From Bacteroidaceae bacterium (GTDB taxonomy: Bacteria; Bacteroidota; Bacteroidia; Bacteroidales; Bacteroidaceae), in assembly GCA_017464815.1 (NCBI GenBank), contig JAFTYI010000004.1, positions 1 through 64,000 of the forward strand: 64,000 bases of DNA. Reading direction: 5' to 3'. This document shows positions 11,012-19,242 of this stretch, in pieces. The notes below the pieces were generated by a model. That model made no database searches. It was given only the letters and a program-made list of their open reading frames with translations, and was not told where the DNA came from. Made by a program: the position numbers and the translations under genes. Every line of letters begins with the position of its first letter. The first letter of the stretch is position 1.

Positions 11012-11041
11012 TAAAAAAACGCCCCGCATCACTGCGGAGCG
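11012..11041 (-). terminator. Terminator of the candidate RNA
   Basis: On the minus strand CGCTCCGC pairs with GCGGGGCG (one G-T pair) around a 6-nt loop, followed by seven T. The loop word GCAGTGATGC also occurs in an upstream hairpin of the same transcript. Confidence 0.75.
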
Positions 11042-11202
11042 CTCTTCACTAATCTTATGTCTAATTCAAAGTTTGATGGTATATAAAAAGATTATTAAAT
11101 ATAATAATCCGGAAGCTACGTGCATCACTGCAGGTACTACTTCCCAAAAACAACAATTTCAAAATATTAAGTGGTTTGCAACCTTCATCGCTTGAAGGTT
11201 AC
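11013..11202 (-). ncRNA. Candidate structured RNA of about 190 nt
   Basis: The minus strand has TACCTTTG at 11215-11208 with a TTG 21 bp upstream, predicting a start near 11202. The transcript would contain a perfect 8-bp hairpin (AACCTTCA with TGAAGGTT), a GGAAG/CTTCC hairpin, a perfect 8-bp hairpin (GATTATTA with TAATAATC), and an 8-bp terminator stem (11041-11034 with 11027-11020) followed by seven T. There is no ORF. Length and position suggest a 6S-like or other regulatory RNA, but I cannot assign a family. Confidence 0.55.
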
Positions 11203-11324
11203 GTTTGCAAAGGTAAGTATTATTTTTAATACTGACCAATTTTGTTTGCACGCAAGTCGTATATTTATGATTTTTTAAGAATTGGCAAAGTAAAAACCTT
11301 GTAAATCCTCGTAAAACCCCGTGG

Positions 11325-11675
11325 TTATACGACATAGTCAAGTTCTTTGCGCATGTTCACCAGCTCTTCGCGTATGCTTTTCAGCCGTGCGATGACTTCT
11401 GACGATTGCACCGTGCCTGTCTTGTTTTTCTTCAACGTCTGCTTGGCGCCGGCCAATGTCATACCTTTCTCCTTCACCAGGTGATAGATGATGCGTATGT
11501 CCTCGATGTCCTCCTTCCGGTATTGTCTGACTCCTCGTCCGGCTTTCTTTGGAGTGATGTTTTCGGGAAACATCTTTTCCCAATAGCGCAACAAGCTTTC
11601 GGGTACGTCAAACATTTCAGCCACTTCGCTGATGGAGTAGTAGAGCTTCAGGTCTTTGTCAGGATTGTAGGGCAT
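11325..11675 (-). CDS. MerR-family transcriptional regulator
   Basis: A 116-residue DNA-binding protein with a MerR winged helix at about residues 8-80: KLYYSISEVAEMFDVPESLLRYWEKMFPENITPKKAGRGVRQYRKEDI. This is followed by a coiled-coil dimerisation helix rich in Lys/Glu. It has no C-terminal effector domain, so its ligand is unknown. This short MerR form is conserved in Bacteroidetes, commonly next to an M23 peptidase as here. Only about 115 bp of A/T repeats separates it from the M23 gene, so the two may be cotranscribed. The frame continues upstream only from this ATG. Confidence 0.85.
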   Translation of the reverse strand: MPYNPDKDLKLYYSISEVAEMFDVPESLLRYWEKMFPENITPKKAGRGVRQYRKEDIEDIRIIYHLVKEKGMTLAGAKQTLKKNKTGTVQSSEVIARLKSIREELVNMRKELDYVV

Positions 11676-11689
11676 TGTTTTAATTATGA

Positions 11690-11797
11690 ATTATGAATTA
11701 TGACTATTCTTTATTTAAATTTTAATTTTCAACTTTTAATTTTTAACTTTCAACTTTTAATTTTCAACTTTTAATTTTTAACTTTTAACTTTAATCA
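11690..11797. repeat. A/T-rich AACTTTTAATTTTTAACTTT word repeat, copy 1
   Basis: Tandem variants of 7-8 bp words (AACTTTTAA, TTTTCAACT, and ATTATGA at one end) fill the gap between the M23 and MerR genes. The same words recur at 25171-25276, 38629-38690 and 57053-57082. Confidence 0.75.
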
Positions 11798-12759
11798 TAC
11801 ACCTTTCCGTGGTTAGCAGCCATTTGAATCATCTGGTCATACTCCTCGGCGGTGAGATCCATGAAGTAGTAGTTCACGGGGTTCACCTTTCGTCCCTTGT
11901 TCACCACTTCGTAGTGGAGGTGTGGGCCGGTGCTTTTTCCTGTGCTTCCGACCAATCCGATGACCTCGCCACGTTTCACCTTCTGTCCGCGTCTGACTTG
12001 TGTCTTGCTCAAGTGGGCATAGCGTGTCTGATAGCCGAATCCGTGTTCGATTTCGATGGTAATTCCATATCCGCTTTCCCATCCCGATGATTTGATGGTG
12101 CCGTCCCCCGTGGCGTAGACGGGAGTACCCGTGTCGGCAGAGAAATCCATGCCGTGGTGAAACTTGATAGTCTTGTATATGGGGTCGATGCGTCGTCCGT
12201 ATCCCGATGCCGTTCTTTTCAAGTCTTTGTTGGACACGGGTTGTATGGCGGGGATGCATTGCAGGCGTTCGTCGTTCTGCTTGCAGAGTCCGATAATCTC
12301 GTCGTACGACTTTGATTGGATATACAGTTGGCGTTTCAGGTAGTCAATCTTCTGTGCGTTTTCGATAATCATCTCCGCATTGGCCATCTCCTCGAGGTGT
12401 TCATAGCGGTTGATGCCTCCAGCCTCGGATTTGCGGATGTATGGCGAGATGGGCTCGGTTTGCAGAATCACGCGATAGAGGTTGTCGTCGCGTTGTTGCA
12501 AGTCCTCCAACACCCCCAAGGCCTCGTCCAGCTGGCGCGAGAGCACCTCATATTGTGCCTCCAACTCTGAATTTTCGATGCGCAAGGCATTCTCCGACGG
12601 GGTGCCCAAGAACCAGTACAGCCCTCCGACGATGAGCATGAGCACTCCCAAGGCGTAGGATGTGCGCCGTATGATGCTGAGCAACCGTTGGCGTCGGGTA
12701 GGGTAGATGCGGTCATAGGTGCGCGTCTTCGGATTATATATATAGTATACTTTTCGCAT
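11791..12759 (-). CDS. M23 family cell-wall metallopeptidase
   Basis: A 322-residue LytM/peptidase-M23 protein. The order is a cytoplasmic N-terminus, one membrane helix (about residues 33-51, YALGVLMLIVGGLYWFLG), a coiled coil to about 150 (ENSELEAQYEVLSRQLDEALGVLEDL and a second helix), then the M23 domain. The zinc ligands are visible: H in KFHHGMDFSADTG (near 202) and HxH in GPHLHYEV (near 280). It probably cuts or regulates cutting of peptidoglycan crosslinks from the periplasmic face. It is divergently transcribed from alaS, and the two promoters overlap. Confidence 0.9.
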   Translation of the reverse strand: MRKVYYIYNPKTRTYDRIYPTRRQRLLSIIRRTSYALGVLMLIVGGLYWFLGTPSENALRIENSELEAQYEVLSRQLDEALGVLEDLQQRDDNLYRVILQTEPISPYIRKSEAGGINRYEHLEEMANAEMIIENAQKIDYLKRQLYIQSKSYDEIIGLCKQNDERLQCIPAIQPVSNKDLKRTASGYGRRIDPIYKTIKFHHGMDFSADTGTPVYATGDGTIKSSGWESGYGITIEIEHGFGYQTRYAHLSKTQVRRGQKVKRGEVIGLVGSTGKSTGPHLHYEVVNKGRKVNPVNYYFMDLTAEEYDQMIQMAANHGKVYD

Positions 12760-12834
12760 GTATTTTACCTCTGTTTTGAGTGAAAAAGGAACTATTTACC
12801 CCTCTCTTCGTTAACTTTTATCCAATAATGGGGG

Positions 12835-12862
12835 CAAAAATACGAAAAAGAGCGTATCTTTG
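12835..12862. promoter_or_regulatory. Overlapping divergent promoters of the M23 gene and alaS
   Basis: The minus strand carries TATTTTTG (12842-12835) facing the M23 gene and the plus strand carries TATCTTTG (12855-12862) facing alaS. The -7 boxes are 12 bp apart, so RNA polymerases for the two genes cannot bind at once, which would make their initiation mutually exclusive. Confidence 0.55.
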
Positions 12863-12902
12863 CAAATCATTTTTCAGATAAATATATAAATAAGGTATAA
12901 AT

Positions 12903-15521
12903 ATGTTGACAGCAAACGAAATCAGAGACTCTTTTAAGAGCTTTTTCGAGTCAAAGGAGCACTTGATTGTGCCTTCGGCTCCCATGGTGGTCAAGGACGA
13001 CCCCACACTGATGTTTACCAATGCCGGTATGAACCAGTTCAAGGACATTATCTTGGGCAACGCCCCTGCCAAGAGCAAGCGTGTGGCCGACTCGCAGAAG
13101 TGCTTGCGCGTGAGTGGCAAGCACAACGACCTCGAAGAGGTGGGTCACGACACCTATCATCACACCATGTTCGAGATGCTCGGCAACTGGTCTTTTGGCG
13201 ACTACTTCAAGAAGGAGGCCATCAGTTGGGCGTGGGAGTACCTCGTTGACGTGCTCAAGCTCAATCCCGAAAACCTCTATGCCACCGTCTTCGAAGGAAG
13301 CCCCGAGGAGAACCTTGGCCGCGATGATGAAGCCGCCAGCTATTGGGAGCAATACCTGCCTAAGGACCACATCATCAATGGCAACAAGAAGGACAACTTC
13401 TGGGAGATGGGCGACACAGGCCCCTGCGGCCCTTGTTCGGAGATTCACATCGACCTCCGTCCTGCCGAAGAGCGTGCCAAGGTGAGTGGTCGCGACCTGG
13501 TGAACCACGACCATCCTCAGGTCATTGAAATTTGGAACCTCGTGTTCATGCAATACAACCGCAAGGCCGACGGCTCACTCGAAGGTCTGCCCGCCAAGGT
13601 CATCGACACCGGCATGGGCTTCGAGCGCCTCTGCATGGCTCTGCAAGGCAAGACCTCGAACTACGACACCGATGTCTTCCAACCCATCATCCGTGCCATC
13701 GGCCAGTTGGCCGGCATCCAGTATGGTGCCGCTCGTGAGACCGACGTGGCCATGCGCGTCATTGCCGACCACATCCGCACCATCGCCTTCTCTATCACCG
13801 ATGGCCAGCTTCCCTCCAACGCCAAGGCCGGATACGTCATCCGTCGCATCCTTCGCCGTGCCGTGCGCTACGGCTACACCTTCCTTGGTCAGAAGGAGGC
13901 CTTCATGTATCGCCTCCTGCCCGTGCTCATCGACAACATGGGTGGTGCTTATCCCGAGTTGAAGGCCCAGCAGACACTCATCGAGAAGGTGATGAAGGAG
14001 GAGGAGGAATCCTTCCTGCGCACCCTCGAGACAGGTATCCGCCTGCTCGACAAGGTGATGGCCGAGGTGAAGGCCGCCGGCAAGACCGAAATCAACGGAG
14101 TCAATGCCTTTACCCTCTACGACACCTATGGTTTCCCCCTCGACTTGACAGAGTTGATTTGTCGCGAAAACGGACTCACCGTGAACATCGACGAGTTCAA
14201 CGCCCAGATGCAGCAACAGAAGGAGCGTGCGCGCAATGCCGCTGCCGTGGAGACGGGCGACTGGGTGACTCTGAAGGAGGGCGACACCGAGTTTGTCGGC
14301 TACGACTACACCGAGTATGAGACCTCTATCCTCCGCTACCGTCAGGTGAAGCAGAAGAATCAGACACTCTATCAGATTGTGCTCGACAAGACCCCCTTCT
14401 ATGCCGAAAGTGGTGGTCAGGTGGGCGACACCGGTGTGCTCGTCAGCGAGTTCGAGACCATCGACATCATCGACACCAAGAAGGAGAACAACCTCCCCAT
14501 CCACATAGCCAAGAAGTTGCCCGAACATCCCGAGGCACCCATGATGGCATGTGTTGACACCGACAAGCGCGATGCATGTGCCGCTAACCACTCATGCACC
14601 CACCTCATCGACGAAGCCTTGCGCGAAGTGCTCGGCACCCATGTCGAGCAGAAGGGTTCATTGGTGACCTCCGAAAGCCTCCGCTTCGACTTCTCACATT
14701 TCCAGAAGGTGACCGACGAAGAAATCCGTCAGGTTGAGCACTTGGTGAATGCCAAGATTCGCGAGAATGTCCCCTTGACCGACCATCGCGACCTGCCCAT
14801 CGAGCAAGCCAAGGAGTTGGGCGCCATTGCCCTCTTTGGTGAGAAGTATGGCGACCGCGTGCGCGTTGTCCAGTTCGGCTCATCGGTTGAATTCTGTGGC
14901 GGCACCCATGTGTCGGCCACCGGCAAGATAGGTATGGTGAAGATTATCTCCGAAAGCAGTGTGGCTGCTGGTGTGCGCCGTATTGAAGCCGTCACCGGTG
15001 CCAAGGTGGAAGAGATGCTCGACACCATTCAGGACACCATGAACGACCTGCGTGCCCTCTTCAACAACGCGCCCGACTTGAAGGCCGCCATCCGCAAGCA
15101 CATCGAGGAGAACGCCGGCTTGAAGAAGCAAGTTGAAGACTTCATGAAGGAGAAAGAGGCCGAGGTGAAGAACCGCCTCGTTGCCGAAGCCAAGGAAGTG
15201 GGTGGCATGAAGGTGGTGAAGGCCGTCCTTGCCATGCCCGCCGAAGCGGTGAAGAACATCGCCTTCCAGGTGCGCCAAGCCATTCCCGAACACCTCCTTT
15301 GCGTCATCGGCAGCATCAATGAGGGCAAGCCCATGCTCACCGTCATGATCAGCGACGACCTCGTGGCCACCGGCCTCAAGGCAGGTGCATTGGTGAAGGA
15401 AGCCGCCCGCCTCATCCAAGGTGGTGGTGGCGGACAACCCCACTTTGCAACCGCTGGTGGTAAGAATCCCGAAGGCATCCTCTCTGCCGTCGACAAGGTG
15501 GTGGAGTTGGCACAGGGATGA
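12903..15521 (+). CDS. alaS: Alanyl-tRNA synthetase
   Basis: An 872-residue class II synthetase that charges tRNA-Ala. The catalytic domain carries [13 protein letters not shown] and [13 protein letters not shown]. The editing domain carries the zinc motif [12 protein letters not shown] with [11 protein letters not shown] near residue 665. The C-terminal DHHA1 domain carries the Gly-rich [16 protein letters not shown] near 850. Order and length are normal. The start [15 protein letters not shown] is standard for Bacteroidetes alaS and lies about 40 bp after a TATCTTTG promoter. Confidence 0.97.
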   Translation: MLTANEIRDSFKSFFESKEHLIVPSAPMVVKDDPTLMFTNAGMNQFKDIILGNAPAKSKRVADSQKCLRVSGKHNDLEEVGHDTYHHTMFEMLGNWSFGDYFKKEAISWAWEYLVDVLKLNPENLYATVFEGSPEENLGRDDEAASYWEQYLPKDHIINGNKKDNFWEMGDTGPCGPCSEIHIDLRPAEERAKVSGRDLVNHDHPQVIEIWNLVFMQYNRKADGSLEGLPAKVIDTGMGFERLCMALQGKTSNYDTDVFQPIIRAIGQLAGIQYGAARETDVAMRVIADHIRTIAFSITDGQLPSNAKAGYVIRRILRRAVRYGYTFLGQKEAFMYRLLPVLIDNMGGAYPELKAQQTLIEKVMKEEEESFLRTLETGIRLLDKVMAEVKAAGKTEINGVNAFTLYDTYGFPLDLTELICRENGLTVNIDEFNAQMQQQKERARNAAAVETGDWVTLKEGDTEFVGYDYTEYETSILRYRQVKQKNQTLYQIVLDKTPFYAESGGQVGDTGVLVSEFETIDIIDTKKENNLPIHIAKKLPEHPEAPMMACVDTDKRDACAANHSCTHLIDEALREVLGTHVEQKGSLVTSESLRFDFSHFQKVTDEEIRQVEHLVNAKIRENVPLTDHRDLPIEQAKELGAIALFGEKYGDRVRVVQFGSSVEFCGGTHVSATGKIGMVKIISESSVAAGVRRIEAVTGAKVEEMLDTIQDTMNDLRALFNNAPDLKAAIRKHIEENAGLKKQVEDFMKEKEAEVKNRLVAEAKEVGGMKVVKAVLAMPAEAVKNIAFQVRQAIPEHLLCVIGSINEGKPMLTVMISDDLVATGLKAGALVKEAARLIQGGGGGQPHFATAGGKNPEGILSAVDKVVELAQG

Positions 15522-15577
15522 CCCCTCCCTCCGGCTTTTTAATGAAAAAAAACATATGTAGCGACTAACTGACAAAG

Positions 15578-16957
15578 ATGCAACAGACAAATTACATCAT
15601 TGAGGTTCAGAATGTGTCGAAATACTTCGGCGAGAAGGTGGCACTGGACAACATCAATTTGAAGGTAAAGAAGGGCGAGTTTGTGACCATCCTCGGCCCT
15701 TCGGGGTGTGGAAAGACAACGCTTCTGCGCTTGATAGCCGGTTTCCAGACGGCGTCGGAAGGCGAAATCCGCATCAGCGGACAAGAAATCACGCAGACAC
15801 CGCCTCACCAACGGCCGGTGAACACCGTGTTTCAGAAGTACGCCCTGTTTCCCCACCTGAATGTGTTTGACAACATAGCCTTCGGCCTCAAGCTGAAGAA
15901 GTTGCCCACCTCCATCATCGAGAAGAAGGTGAAGGGAGCCCTGAAGATGGTGGGTATGACCGACTACGAGTATCGCGATGTCGATTCCCTCTCGGGCGGA
16001 CAACAACAGCGTGTGGCCATTGCCCGCGCCATTGTGAACAATCCCGAGGTGCTTCTGCTCGACGAGCCTCTTGCCGCCCTCGACCTGAAGATGCGCAAGG
16101 ACATGCAGATGGAGCTCAAGGAGTTGCACAAGTCGTTGGGCGTTACATTCGTTTACGTCACCCACGACCAGGAAGAAGCCTTGACGCTGAGCGACACCAT
16201 CGTAGTAATGAGCGAGGGGCGCATCCAGCAGATAGGCACCCCCATCGACATCTACAACGAGCCCATCAACTCCTTTGTGGCCGACTTCATCGGTGAGAGC
16301 AACATCCTCAACGGCACCATGCTGAAGGACAAGCTCGTGAGCTTTGCCGGCCACGAGTTTGAGTGCGTCGACGAAGGATTTGGCGAGCAGACACCCGTCG
16401 ATGTGGTCATCCGTCCCGAGGACATCTACATCTTCGACCCCTCCGACGCCGCCCAGCTCACGGGCACCGTCACCAGTTGCATCTTCAAGGGCGTCCACTA
16501 CGAGATGTTGGTGCAGACGACCGAGGGCTACGAGCTGATGGTGCAGGATTACAACTGCTTCGAAGCCGGTCGTGAAGTGGGCCTGCTGGTGAAGCCTTTC
16601 GACATCCATGTGATGAAGAAGGAGCGCACGTGCAACACCTTCGAGGGACACCTGATTGACGAAAACCACGTCGAGTTCCTCGGTCATGAGTTCGAGTGCC
16701 TGCCCGTGAAGGACATCGAGCCGGGTGCCACCGTTCAGGTGGAGGTCGATTTCGACCGCGTCATCCTTCAGGACAACGAAGAGGACGGCATGCTCACTGG
16801 CGACGTCAACTTCATCCTCTATAAAGGCGACCACTATCACCTCACCGTCCGCTCCGACTGGGACGAAGATGTCTTTGTCGACACCAACGACGTGTGGGAC
16901 GATGGCGACCGCGTAGGTATCACCATTGCCCCCGAGGATATAAGAGTAACTAATTAA
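15578..16957 (+). CDS. potA: Polyamine-type ABC transporter ATP-binding protein with duplicated TOBE domain
   Basis: A 459-residue ABC ATPase driving the PotBCD importer at the inner membrane. Walker [10 protein letters not shown] is near residue 39, the signature LSGGQQQR near 140, and Walker [13 protein letters not shown] near 160, followed by the switch His in YVTHDQEEA. Most PotA proteins are about 370 residues. Here the C-terminus holds two similar TOBE-like modules (about 252-348 and 355-458), each containing GHEFEC and a later FKG/YKG-H-Y motif, which points to an internal duplication. The start [18 protein letters not shown] is preceded by an A-rich stretch. It leads the pot operon. 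Substrate (spermidine/putrescine) is inferred from PotD-like neighbours. Confidence 0.9.
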   Translation: MQQTNYIIEVQNVSKYFGEKVALDNINLKVKKGEFVTILGPSGCGKTTLLRLIAGFQTASEGEIRISGQEITQTPPHQRPVNTVFQKYALFPHLNVFDNIAFGLKLKKLPTSIIEKKVKGALKMVGMTDYEYRDVDSLSGGQQQRVAIARAIVNNPEVLLLDEPLAALDLKMRKDMQMELKELHKSLGVTFVYVTHDQEEALTLSDTIVVMSEGRIQQIGTPIDIYNEPINSFVADFIGESNILNGTMLKDKLVSFAGHEFECVDEGFGEQTPVDVVIRPEDIYIFDPSDAAQLTGTVTSCIFKGVHYEMLVQTTEGYELMVQDYNCFEAGREVGLLVKPFDIHVMKKERTCNTFEGHLIDENHVEFLGHEFECLPVKDIEPGATVQVEVDFDRVILQDNEEDGMLTGDVNFILYKGDHYHLTVRSDWDEDVFVDTNDVWDDGDRVGITIAPEDIRVTN

Positions 16958-16965
16958 TTAGAAGG

Positions 16966-17102
16966 AGATAAAAGGAGATAAAGGAGTTAGCACTCGCTTT
17001 GCTCGTTAGGAGTTAAAGGAGTTGTCAAGCAGCACTATCGGCTTTAACTCCTAACGAGCGTAGCGAAGTGATAACTCCCTTTAACTCCTCTAACTCCTAA
17101 AA
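16966..17102. repeat. AGGAGTTAA-family inverted repeat between potA and potB
   Basis: The left arm (AGGAGTTAGCACTCGC, TTTGCTCGTTAGGAG words) and right arm (CTCCTAACGAGCG, TAGCGAAGTGATAACTCC words) fold into one long hairpin around a loop holding CAAGCAGCACTATCGG. The right half is nearly the same as the sequence at 19163-19240 after the S23 gene. Confidence 0.85.
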
Positions 17103-17112
17103 AATAATAGAT

Positions 17113-17913
17113 ATGCTAACCAAATTGTCTCAATTCTTCATGCGTCGCCGAAGCTGGTCGTTGCCCTACGCCCTGTTTCTGCTGGTGTTTGTGGTCGTGC
17201 CGTTGCTGCTCATTGTGGCTTACGCCTTCACCGACGAGGAGGGAGCCTTCACCCTGGGCAACTTCCGCAAGTTCATGGTGCATCCCGAAGCCGTCAACAC
17301 CTTCATCTACTCCATCGGCATAGCCATGATAACCACCATCCTCTGCCTCGTGTTGGGTTATCCTGCGGCCTACATCCTCAGTCAGAAGCAGTTCAACACC
17401 TCCAAGACGATGGTCGTGCTCTTCATCCTCCCCATGTGGGTGAACATCTTGATTCGCACACTTGCCACCGTGGCGTTGTTCGACTTCCTCCAGTTGCCCT
17501 TGGGCGAGGGAGCCTTGATATTCGGCATGGTCTACAACTTCCTGCCCTTCATGATTTACCCCATCTACAACACCTTGCAGAAGATGGACCAAAGCCTCGT
17601 CGAAGCCGCGCAGGACTTGGGAGCCAATCCCCTGAAGGTGTTCACCAAGGTGGTGCTTCCCCTCTCGATGCCCGGCATATTCAGTGGCATCCTCATGGTG
17701 TTCATGCCCACGGTGTCGACCTTCGCCATTGCCGAGCTGCTCACGATGAACAACATCAAACTCTTCGGCACCACCGTGCAGGAGAACATCTATAACGGAA
17801 TGTGGAACTATGGTGCAGCCCTCTCGCTCATCATGCTGTTGTTGATAGCCATCATGTCATTCTTCAGCAACGACGAGGACAATGCACAAAATGAAAGCGG
17901 AGGTGTGATATGA
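17113..17913 (+). CDS. potB: Polyamine-type ABC transporter permease
   Basis: A 266-residue inner-membrane permease with about six membrane helices. The coupling-helix EAA loop is visible as SLVEAAQDLGANPLKVFTKVVLPLSMPG (near 158-185), which docks on PotA. The N-terminal helix PYALFLLVFVVVPLLLIVAYAF matches PotB. Its stop overlaps the potC start by 4 bp (ATGA), so the two are translationally coupled. Upstream lies an AGGAGTTAA hairpin separating it from potA. Confidence 0.92.
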   Translation: MLTKLSQFFMRRRSWSLPYALFLLVFVVVPLLLIVAYAFTDEEGAFTLGNFRKFMVHPEAVNTFIYSIGIAMITTILCLVLGYPAAYILSQKQFNTSKTMVVLFILPMWVNILIRTLATVALFDFLQLPLGEGALIFGMVYNFLPFMIYPIYNTLQKMDQSLVEAAQDLGANPLKVFTKVVLPLSMPGIFSGILMVFMPTVSTFAIAELLTMNNIKLFGTTVQENIYNGMWNYGAALSLIMLLLIAIMSFFSNDEDNAQNESGGVI

Positions 17914-18701
17914 TGAAAAACCTGTTAGCAAAGGGCTACCTGTGGTTCCTGTTGGCACTGCTCTATTCGCCTATCCTCATTATCATGATATTCTCGTTCA
18001 CCGAGGCCAAGGTCTTGGGCAACTGGACGGGCTTCTCGTTCAACCTCTACAGCTCGCTCTTCTCGGGCGGCATGCACCATTCGTTGACGAACGCCATCAT
18101 CAACACCTTCGTCATCGCCCTCATTGCAGCCACCGTCTCCACCATCCTTGGAAGCATTGCCGCCATCGGCATCTACAACCTGCGGAGCCGTCAGCGGGCC
18201 GCCATGAACTTTGTGAACAACATCCCCATCATGAACCCCGACATCATCACCGGTGTCTCCCTCTTCCTCCTCTTTGTCAGCTTTGGCATATCGCAAGGGT
18301 TCACCACCGTGGTGTTGGCCCACATCTCCTTCTGCACCCCCTACGTGGTGCTCAGCGTCATGCCCCGCTTGAAGAAGATGAACCCCAACATCTACGAAGC
18401 CGCGCTCGACCTCGGCGCCACCCCCTTCCAGGCGCTCCGCAAGGTCATCCTGCCCGAGATACTCCCCGGCATGATCAGTGGTTTCATCCTCGCCTTCACC
18501 CTGTCGATTGACGACTTTGCCGTCACCATCTTCACCATCGGCAACGAAGGCCTCGAGACCCTCTCCACCTACATCTATGCCGATGCCCGCAAGGGAGGAC
18601 TCACCCCCGAGTTGCGTCCCCTTTCGACCATCATATTCGTCACCGTGCTCGTCCTCTTGATTGTCATCAACCGACGGGCAGAGAAACAGAAAAGTGAGTG
18701 A
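17910..18701 (+). CDS. potC: Polyamine-type ABC transporter permease
   Basis: A 263-residue permease with six predicted membrane helices and the EAA loop YEAALDLGATPFQALRKVILPEILPGM near residue 160-188. The start MMKNLLAKGYLWFLLALLYSPILIIMIFSF is typical of PotC. It overlaps potB by 4 bp. potD would normally follow directly, but here a repeat-bounded S23 gene intervenes. Confidence 0.92.
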   Translation: MMKNLLAKGYLWFLLALLYSPILIIMIFSFTEAKVLGNWTGFSFNLYSSLFSGGMHHSLTNAIINTFVIALIAATVSTILGSIAAIGIYNLRSRQRAAMNFVNNIPIMNPDIITGVSLFLLFVSFGISQGFTTVVLAHISFCTPYVVLSVMPRLKKMNPNIYEAALDLGATPFQALRKVILPEILPGMISGFILAFTLSIDDFAVTIFTIGNEGLETLSTYIYADARKGGLTPELRPLSTIIFVTVLVLLIVINRRAEKQKSE

Positions 18702-18705
18702 TTAT

Positions 18706-18778
18706 TTCAAGGAGATAAAAGGAGTTAAAGGGAGTTATCGGCTCTGACGAGCCTAAGGAGTTAGAGCCGATAGTCTCC
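18706..18778. repeat. AGGAGTTAA-family repeat, left arm of the S23 element
   Basis: AAGGAGATAAAAGGAGTTAA words followed by a local stem (TCGGCTCT with AGAGCCGA, loop containing GACGAGCC). Read against the complement of 19163-19240 it aligns over about 60 bp (GGAGTTATC, TAGGAGTTA, GATAGT), so it is the left terminal inverted repeat of the unit enclosing the four-helix-bundle gene. Confidence 0.75.
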
Positions 18779-18792
18779 AAACGAATTCGATT

Positions 18793-19167
18793 ATGACACA
18801 GAGCTTCAAAGATATTTATGCTTGGCAGAAAGCCCACCAATTTGTGTTGTTGGTCTATCGGCATACGCGTAAATTCCCCTCGGAGGAACGTTTTGGCCTT
18901 TGCTCCCAATTTCAGCGTGCGGCAGTTTCGATTCCTGCAAACATTGCTGAAGGGTATAAGAAACTTCACAATCCTGACAAACTCCGATTCATGAATATGG
19001 CACAAGGCTCATTAGAAGAGTGTCGATATTATATACTCCTATCCAAAGATCTCGATTACATTAATGAAAACAATTATATAGAATTAGCCACGAGTATAGA
19101 GGAAGTGAGCCGCTTGCTCAATGCCTACGTGAAGGGTATATTAACCAATCAATCCAACAACCCGTGA
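18793..19167 (+). CDS. Four-helix-bundle (S23 / 23S rRNA intervening-sequence protein) family
   Basis: A 124-residue all-helical protein of the 23S rRNA-IVP family. Family marks are FKDIYAWQKAHQFVLLVYRHTRKFPSEERFGLCSQFQRAAVSIPANIAEGYKK and a later QGSLEECRYYILLSKDLDYI. Proteins of this fold are encoded in intervening sequences inside rRNA hairpins of Leptospira and Coxiella, and related Avd proteins assist diversity-generating retroelements. They are thought to bind nucleic acid. Here the gene lies in the loop of a large AGGAGTTAA inverted repeat and splits potC from potD. Its base composition is more A/T-rich than the pot genes, suggesting transfer. No reverse transcriptase is present in the window. 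Confidence 0.88.
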   Translation: MTQSFKDIYAWQKAHQFVLLVYRHTRKFPSEERFGLCSQFQRAAVSIPANIAEGYKKLHNPDKLRFMNMAQGSLEECRYYILLSKDLDYINENNYIELATSIEEVSRLLNAYVKGILTNQSNNP

Positions 19168-19240
19168 GCAGCACTATCAGCTTTAACTCCTTTAACTCCT
19201 AACAAGCGAAGCGAAGTGATAACTCCTTTAACTCCTAAAA
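19163..19240. repeat. AGGAGTTAA-family repeat, right arm of the S23 element
   Basis: TTTAACTCCTTTAACTCC words with AAGCGAAGCGAAGTGATAAC at the centre. It starts at the S23 stop codon, ends just before the potD ATG, and almost repeats 17028-17105 before potB. It complements the left arm at 18706. Confidence 0.8.
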
Positions 19241-19242
19241 AT

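Noticed and set aside
18793..19167. Diversity-generating retroelement (Avd homologue)
   Set aside because: The fold is shared with Avd, but the window has no reverse transcriptase and no template/variable repeat pair nearby.
19216..19242. GTG start for potD inside the repeat
   Set aside because: It would put repeat-encoded residues before the lipoprotein signal; the ATG at 19243 gives a normal signal peptide.
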